In this document: piece by piece, positions 6,506 to 10,503 of the stretch
Numbering within the stretch: position 1 is the stretch's first letter
Layout: every line of letters starts with the position of its first letter
Assembly: GCA_030066455.1 (NCBI GenBank)
Contig: JASJBQ010000112.1
Coordinates: 1 to 10,503, forward strand
Source: Desulfobacterales bacterium
GTDB taxonomy: Bacteria > Desulfobacterota > Desulfobacteria > Desulfobacterales > UBA5852
Length of the DNA: 10,503 nucleotides
Direction of reading: 5' to 3'
Translations under genes and position numbers: made by a program
Notes under the pieces: model-generated
What the model was told of the DNA's origin: nothing
Seen by the model: only the letters and a program-made list of their open reading frames with translations
The model's database searches: none

Positions 6506-9250
6506 ATGGACGATGCCTGCGCGGCCTTGACCCCCCTTGAGAACCTGGACCCCGATCTGGCCGACCGCCTGAGGGCGGCCTGCCGGCGCGCGCCCGCCAT
6601 GCCCTCTGCGGGAGCCTGCCGGGCGGTCGTGGCAACCCTGATCGAATGCTTTGGCCGCGAAATTCATTTCGGCCATTCCGTGGCCGAAGGATACGAGACC
6701 CTGTTGGCCGGCGCTGCACCGGAGCATGCCCTGGCGGACTACGCCCAAGCGGTAAAGCGCGACGGGCGCCACGGCGCCGGCCGGGGACGGGCCACCGCTG
6801 TTTTTCTGCCGCCGGTCCTGCTCACCGGCGACGCCGCGCTCGTGGCCGCCTACCGCCGGAGTGTGGACATTCTGCTGAGCAAGGGCGCCTATTTGCTGCC
6901 GGCGCCGCTGGAGGGGCTTCGTTGGCTGCTGGCCAACGCGGACGTACCGTCGGCCGCCGCATACCTTGACCTCCTGCAGACCGTCTTCGACCGCAAGCTG
7001 AGCTACAACCGCTGCCAGTATTTGGGCAATCTGCTGCCACGTGCGCTCAAGCGCATGCCGCTCGGTCGCCGACGCGGGCAACTGCGCCAGCTCGACCGCA
7101 TCTCGGCGGCGGACCTGCGGCTGCTCGAGCCATTTCTGGAGGGGCTCGAGCGCGGCCTGCAATGGCTGTCGGACCGTGCCCTGGCCGACTTCGTCGATCA
7201 GGCCCTGGAACTGGCGGCCCGGCATTTCGAGCAGGCCCGCCGGTTCGTCGCCCTGCGCTCGGATTCCGGGCGCGAATGCTGCCTGACCCTGCAGACAGCC
7301 GTGCCGCTGACCCGCGCCCTGGCCGGTCTGAACCGCTACCTCCAGGCCCGTACCGGGCGGCCGCACCGCCTGAAACCGCTCGCGGCCCTGCCGGGCATTG
7401 CGGACGAAACACTGGCCGATGGTCCTCTGGCCGCCTGCGATGGCATCCATATCTATCTTCCCGAGGAGGTCGATGCCTTTGATAGCCGCAAGGCCAATAT
7501 CCGCCTTTTGCAGGTAATGACCAAATTCGAAGCCGGTCTGATCGAGTACGGCACCTATCGCTTCGATCTGGAACGCGGACGTGATCTGGGGTTTATCGCG
7601 GCAACGGATGACGACCACCCGCCTTGCGCCGGCGATCTGAGCCGATTTCTGTCCGGCTTCGGCCACAACCGGCTGGCATGCGACCTGTTCACCCTATTCG
7701 AGCATGCCCGGCTGCGCGTGCGGCTGACCGGCGACTACCCCGGCCTGGTGCGCCAGGGGCTTGCCGTCTACCAGGCGGCATTTGAGGATACCCGGCTGCG
7801 GCCGCATCCCCCCGCACTCCTGGAATTCGCTTATGCCCGGCTGGCCCTGGATCTCCCCCCGGAAAGACTGGCCGGCATAACGCCGGCGGCGGCGAACCTG
7901 GTCGAGCACCTGCGGGCGGCATTCGATGCGGCCGACCCGGCGCGTATGCCGGTGGAGGGCAGCGCCGGGCTGGTGACAACCTTTTATCCGGCGGCGGCGG
8001 ACGCCCTGGCCGTCGGCCGGCGCCCCTACCGCCCCCTGGCAGCGCCTTTCCGTCTTCCCGTCCAGAGCGAAGGGTACGCCCGGGCTTTTGCCCCCGTGGC
8101 CTCCAGCGCGGCGGCCATCGCCCGGCGACTGGCCGCCCGGGGGTTCAAGCTCTACCCGGCGGATCTGCGCCTGAGACTGCAGCGCAATGCCGGGCACCTG
8201 AACAGGGATGATCTGGCGGATCTCCTGCGCGCGGCACGGGAAACCAATTCTGACGGGCATTCGCCCCAGGCGGTCCCCCCTCTCGAATCGACGGATGGGC
8301 TGCTGCCCGGATCGGCCGGGGCGGCCGCGGAGCCCGAAGACCCTGATGACGTCGCAGCCGTGGTCTGGGTGCGGGAGTGGAACCACCTGATCGGCGATTA
8401 CCTCCACGATCACGTGCGCGTGCGCGACCGGCGCTTGCCGACAACGGCCGACGGATTCTATGCGGACGTGCTGGAGCGGCGTCAGGGGCTCGTGCGCCGT
8501 CTGCGATACGCCTTCGAACTTCTGCGCCCCGAAGGTCTCAAGCTGCTGCGCCAATGGATCGAGGGCGACGACTTCGATTACCGGGCGCTGCTCGACTACG
8601 CCCTGGACCGTCGGGCGGGCGTCATGCCCTCGGAGCGTCTTTACATCAAAAGGATCAAGCAGCGGCGCGACGTGGCCGTCCTGCTGCTGGTTGACCTCTC
8701 CCGATCAACGTCCAATATTGTGGCAGGCTCGGAAGCATCCGTGCTGGACGTCGAAAAAGAGGCCATCGTCCTGTTCAGTCAGGCGCTCGAGGTGGTCGGC
8801 GACCGATACGCCATCGCGGGTTTTTCCGGAACGGGGCGTCTGGGGGTTGACTATTTCCGCATCAAGGACTTTGACGCCGATCTGGGGGAGGGCGTCCGCG
8901 GCGGCATCGGTCGGCTTAAGCCCCAGCGCAGCACGCGCATGGGGGCGGCCGTGCGCCGGGCCACCCGGGACCTTGTGGCGCAGGATGCGCGCGTGCATCT
9001 GTTGATCGTCATCGGCGACGGATTCCCCAACGACTTGGATTACAAACAGGACTATGCCATCGCCGATACCCGCCAAGCCATCGGCGAGGCACGGTCCCAA
9101 AAGGTCCACACCCATGCCATCACGGTGAACATCCCCGCGAGTCCGCGCCTGGATGATCTTTACGGTCATGTCCATCACACGGTGATATCGGACGTACGCG
9201 AACTGCCGGACAAACTCTTGCGGGTCTATAGCACCCTGACGCGCGGGTGA
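6506..9250 (+). CDS. NorD/CbbO-type VWA-domain protein, long form
   Basis: A 914 aa cytoplasmic protein without signal peptide or membrane segments. It is the VWA partner of the upstream MoxR ATPase and likely links the ATPase ring to a client. Residues 1-300 are Leu/Ala/Arg-rich and probably helical. A family-typical region follows at about 311-355 (IYLPEEVDAFDSRKANIR, then EYGTYRFDL). A flexible acidic linker with many Pro, Gly and Ser lies at about 578-616. The REWNHLIGDYLHDHVRV stretch (about 623-640) leads into the C-terminal VWA domain (about 725-914). The MIDAS is complete: DLSRS (D730, S732, S734), T810, and D838 in GDGFPND. NorD is usually about 600-700 aa and CbbO about 780, so this is long. 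It starts 1 nt after the ATPase stop with a poor ribosome-binding site, implying translational coupling. Long open antisense frames here are GC-content shadows. Confidence 0.92.
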   Translation: MDDACAALTPLENLDPDLADRLRAACRRAPAMPSAGACRAVVATLIECFGREIHFGHSVAEGYETLLAGAAPEHALADYAQAVKRDGRHGAGRGRATAVFLPPVLLTGDAALVAAYRRSVDILLSKGAYLLPAPLEGLRWLLANADVPSAAAYLDLLQTVFDRKLSYNRCQYLGNLLPRALKRMPLGRRRGQLRQLDRISAADLRLLEPFLEGLERGLQWLSDRALADFVDQALELAARHFEQARRFVALRSDSGRECCLTLQTAVPLTRALAGLNRYLQARTGRPHRLKPLAALPGIADETLADGPLAACDGIHIYLPEEVDAFDSRKANIRLLQVMTKFEAGLIEYGTYRFDLERGRDLGFIAATDDDHPPCAGDLSRFLSGFGHNRLACDLFTLFEHARLRVRLTGDYPGLVRQGLAVYQAAFEDTRLRPHPPALLEFAYARLALDLPPERLAGITPAAANLVEHLRAAFDAADPARMPVEGSAGLVTTFYPAAADALAVGRRPYRPLAAPFRLPVQSEGYARAFAPVASSAAAIARRLAARGFKLYPADLRLRLQRNAGHLNRDDLADLLRAARETNSDGHSPQAVPPLESTDGLLPGSAGAAAEPEDPDDVAAVVWVREWNHLIGDYLHDHVRVRDRRLPTTADGFYADVLERRQGLVRRLRYAFELLRPEGLKLLRQWIEGDDFDYRALLDYALDRRAGVMPSERLYIKRIKQRRDVAVLLLVDLSRSTSNIVAGSEASVLDVEKEAIVLFSQALEVVGDRYAIAGFSGTGRLGVDYFRIKDFDADLGEGVRGGIGRLKPQRSTRMGAAVRRATRDLVAQDARVHLLIVIGDGFPNDLDYKQDYAIADTRQAIGEARSQKVHTHAITVNIPASPRLDDLYGHVHHTVISDVRELPDKLLRVYSTLTRG

Positions 9251-9275
9251 CAGACATGTGGCGCCTGAGGGGTCC

Positions 9276-9734
9276 ATGGTGATTTTCAATGACATTTTCG
9301 AGTGGGAAGGCTGGGGCGGCAAGCTCAGACTGGCCCACGGGCGCTGCCGCCTGAGGATCTTCGACCTCAACCAGGATGCCGCCTCCGGACTGGTTCATAT
9401 TCGGCCCATCGTGGTCGTGGCCTCGGACCTGCCCCGCGATACCATGATGAAGGGGGAGGTCTCGGTGCGCAGCGCCAGCAGCCATATCGCCACGGTGGTC
9501 TGCCGGCGGTTTGCTATCGAACCCGCGCGCATGCAGTTCGTGGAGTACACCCCGGCCGAGACTTACGGCAGGAAGGGTGAATACATTATTCAAGCCGGCT
9601 TCGACGCCGTGGCCTTCACCTGGAAGGACAACCTCGCCCTTTTCCCCAAGAGCCAGCCGCTGGAGCCGCCCTTGCTGGCGATCGTGCGCGATCTCATGCG
9701 CCGCTGCGAGAACCCACCGCCGGAATCGGCCTGA
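9276..9734 (+). CDS. Uncharacterised protein, third gene of the MoxR-VWA operon
   Basis: A 152 aa protein I do not recognise. It starts MVIFNDIFEWEGWGG and is rich in predicted beta strands (KLRLAHGRCRLRIFDL; HIRPIVVVASDL; HIATVVCRRFAI), with an aromatic-rich N-terminus and a Pro-rich tail. There is no signal peptide, membrane segment or obvious catalytic motif; the three Cys do not form a metal-site pattern. The ATG at 9276 has GAGGGG immediately upstream; a GTG at 9258 is an alternative start adding six residues. Only 25 bp follow the VWA stop codon, so it is almost surely cotranscribed. Context suggests a client-binding adaptor or accessory subunit of the AAA+/VWA machine; that is inference only. 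Confidence 0.8.
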   Translation: MVIFNDIFEWEGWGGKLRLAHGRCRLRIFDLNQDAASGLVHIRPIVVVASDLPRDTMMKGEVSVRSASSHIATVVCRRFAIEPARMQFVEYTPAETYGRKGEYIIQAGFDAVAFTWKDNLALFPKSQPLEPPLLAIVRDLMRRCENPPPESA

Positions 9735-9752
9735 GCGCGCCATCCGCCGGCC

Positions 9753-9803
9753 TTGCCAATCCACGAACAAGTATTAAACGATTGATTGGCAACTCTAATT
9801 GCC
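9753..9803. repeat. Overlapping inverted repeats upstream of the Cys-rich gene
   Basis: TTGCCAATC (9753-9761) and GATTGGCAA (9784-9792) form a perfect 9-bp inverted repeat with a 22-nt spacer. The right arm also pairs with a third element: GGCAA (9788-9792) with TTGCC (9799-9803), 6-nt loop. The two pairings exclude each other. The array lies between the operon's last stop codon and the Cys-rich gene's ribosome-binding site. It could be an operator or an RNA switch; there is no T-run, so it is not a standard terminator. Confidence 0.45.
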
Positions 9804-9837
9804 TTAAAGCGTAACCCTTCATTATGGAGACGCATCC

Positions 9838-10047
9838 ATGCAAGACGATCCCCGCAACATGTCAGAAGGCCACCCGGCAGATAACAGCGGGACTTCCTCC
9901 CCTTTGCCGGACTGTCGCTGGAATCTGAAGGACCCCCGCAGCTGTATGGACCCTGATTCCTGCGGTTGTTACGTGGACCCCTGCGATTATTTCGGCCTTA
10001 CACCCGATGACTGCTGTGTCGACGCCGACATTCTCTGCGGCGACTGA
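9838..10047 (+). CDS. Small acidic cysteine-rich protein
   Basis: A 69 aa protein with eight Cys (26, 36, 42, 44, 49, 59, 60, 67), all in the last two thirds, including a CGC (CxC) and a CC pair, among many Asp residues. The first 22 residues are polar and unstructured-looking. There is no signal peptide, so it is presumably cytoplasmic, where such a Cys/Asp content suggests metal or Fe-S binding, or redox buffering. The start ATG has GGAG 8 nt upstream, and the Cys spacing is too ordered for a chance frame. It is followed by a hairpin (10048-10066) and lies in its own transcription unit between the MoxR operon and the kinase-like gene. I do not recognise the family; it is not a classic ferredoxin, rubredoxin or metallothionein by spacing. 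Confidence 0.75.
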   Translation: MQDDPRNMSEGHPADNSGTSSPLPDCRWNLKDPRSCMDPDSCGCYVDPCDYFGLTPDDCCVDADILCGD

Positions 10048-10066
10048 TCGCCGTCCGGATGGCGAG
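10048..10066 (+). terminator. Hairpin directly after the Cys-rich gene, possible terminator
   Basis: TCGCCGT (10048-10054) pairs with ATGGCGA (10059-10065) through 7 bp including one G-U, around a CCGG loop, beginning at the base after the stop codon. Only a short pyrimidine stretch follows rather than a T-run, so it may protect the mRNA 3' end or terminate weakly. Confidence 0.35.
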
Positions 10067-10104
10067 CGGCTTCCCTTGACTGCCTTGGGTGGATAATTAA
10101 TTTT

Positions 10105-10148
10105 TATAATGATCAAGTTAGGTAATATTTATACTTACCGGTCGACCG
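10105..10148 (+). promoter_or_regulatory. AT-rich regulatory region with palindrome
   Basis: A perfect -10-like TATAAT (10105-10110) lacks a good -35. It is followed by GGTAA (10121-10125) and TTACC (10135-10139), which form an inverted repeat around an AT core, and then the perfect 10-bp palindrome CGGTCGACCG (10139-10148). The pattern suggests promoter plus operator for the kinase-like gene, but no regulator can be named. Confidence 0.35.
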
Positions 10149-10169
10149 ACATCGCTCCTCTTGACCTTG

Positions 10170-10178
10170 TGATATAAC
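10170..10178 (+). promoter_or_regulatory. Candidate extended -10 promoter for the kinase-like gene
   Basis: TGATATAAC carries the extended -10 signature TGn joined to TATAAC (5 of 6). No convincing -35 is present, which extended -10 promoters tolerate. It would give a leader of about 125 nt that is pyrimidine-rich with repeated CTGC units. Confidence 0.35.
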
Positions 10179-10309
10179 TGCATTCTGGCACCTGCCTGCC
10201 CTGCTGATTCTTCGACATTCTCTGCACTCGCTGCCTGCACCCTCTTCCTCACGTTCCTGCCGGCACACGCTCGGCCTGTATCACGCCGACCCGAGAAAGG
10301 AGGATTCCC

Positions 10310-10503
10310 ATGCAGATCAAAGTCAAACCCGTGGCACAGATTGTCGAGGATCAGGTCCGCACCTGGCAGTTCAGTCGCGCCGAACCCAAACAGGCCAAGG
10401 ATCTTCCATCCCTGACGATTTCACGTGAACCCGGCAGCGGGGGGCGCCTCATCGGTGAAAAACTGTCGCAGCGGCTGGGATTCGATCTGTTTCACCAGGA
10501 GGT
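10310..10503 (+). CDS. Cytidylate-kinase-like protein, 3' end missing
   Basis: The first 64 codons of a gene running off the window. After a 33-residue N-terminal stretch (MQIKVKPVAQIVEDQV...), the sequence LTISREPGSGGRLIGEKL (35-52), followed by RLGFDL, matches the P-loop region of the cytidylate-kinase-like family (Cytidylate_kin2 type), nucleotide-binding proteins related to CMP kinase. A strong ribosome-binding site AAAGGAGG (10296-10303) lies 6 nt before the ATG. Classical Cmk has its P-loop within about the first 15 residues, so the N-terminal extension argues for the paralogous family rather than housekeeping Cmk. Substrate unknown. Lid and catalytic residues lie outside the window. 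Confidence 0.8.
   Translation, partial: MQIKVKPVAQIVEDQVRTWQFSRAEPKQAKDLPSLTISREPGSGGRLIGEKLSQRLGFDLFHQE

Noticed and set aside
6182..7666. A 494-codon open frame on the minus strand, antisense to the MoxR and VWA genes
   Set aside because: The composition is low-complexity (Gln/Gly/Arg-rich) with no recognisable domain. The opposite strand encodes clear AAA+ and NorD-type motifs; long antisense frames are common in GC-rich genes.
7694..8554. A 286-codon minus-strand open frame antisense to the VWA gene
   Set aside because: Same reasoning: no family features, and it lies wholly within a well-supported gene.
10186..10200. Sigma-54-like element TGGCAC...TGCC before the kinase-like gene
   Set aside because: The spacing between the GG and GC elements is one base short of the strict -24/-12 requirement.

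Overview
The window is GC-rich chromosomal DNA from a Gram-negative bacterium. The outer-membrane assembly lipoprotein BamD establishes the diderm envelope. The gene mix (a long Rel/SpoT protein, zinc-type L28, a long PurN, an orphan MoxR/VWA pair and a cytidylate-kinase-like protein) resembles sulfate-reducing Desulfobacterota (Desulfosarcina-like). That placement is an inference from general familiarity, because no rRNA or diagnostic marker is present. I see no transposase, integrase, tRNA, rRNA or CRISPR array.

Bases 1-5424 are housekeeping. A (p)ppGpp synthetase/hydrolase gene lacks its 5' end and converges on rpmB (L28, minus strand). Next come bamD and trxA, both on the minus strand and possibly cotranscribed; trxA has an exact-consensus sigma-70 promoter (TTGACA, 17 bp, TATAAT). 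A purN-like gene diverges from trxA and carries an internal insertion. It converges on a minus-strand gene for a TraB-family membrane protein.

Bases 5425-9734 are the most distinctive part. An AT-rich divergent intergenic region with inverted repeats leads into a tight three-gene plus-strand operon: a NorQ/CbbQ-type MoxR AAA+ ATPase (270 aa), a very long NorD/CbbO-type VWA protein (914 aa, intact MIDAS) that starts 1 nt after the ATPase stop codon, and a 152 aa protein I cannot assign. MoxR-VWA pairs remodel or activate a client metalloenzyme (NO reductase for NorQD, Rubisco for CbbQO). Neither client gene is in the window, so this looks like an orphan activase module. The third protein is a natural candidate for client or adaptor.

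Bases 9735-10503 hold a 69 aa acidic protein with eight cysteines, preceded by an overlapping set of inverted repeats. After it comes an AT-rich region with a 10-bp palindrome and a pyrimidine-rich leader, then the start of a cytidylate-kinase-like gene cut off by the window end.
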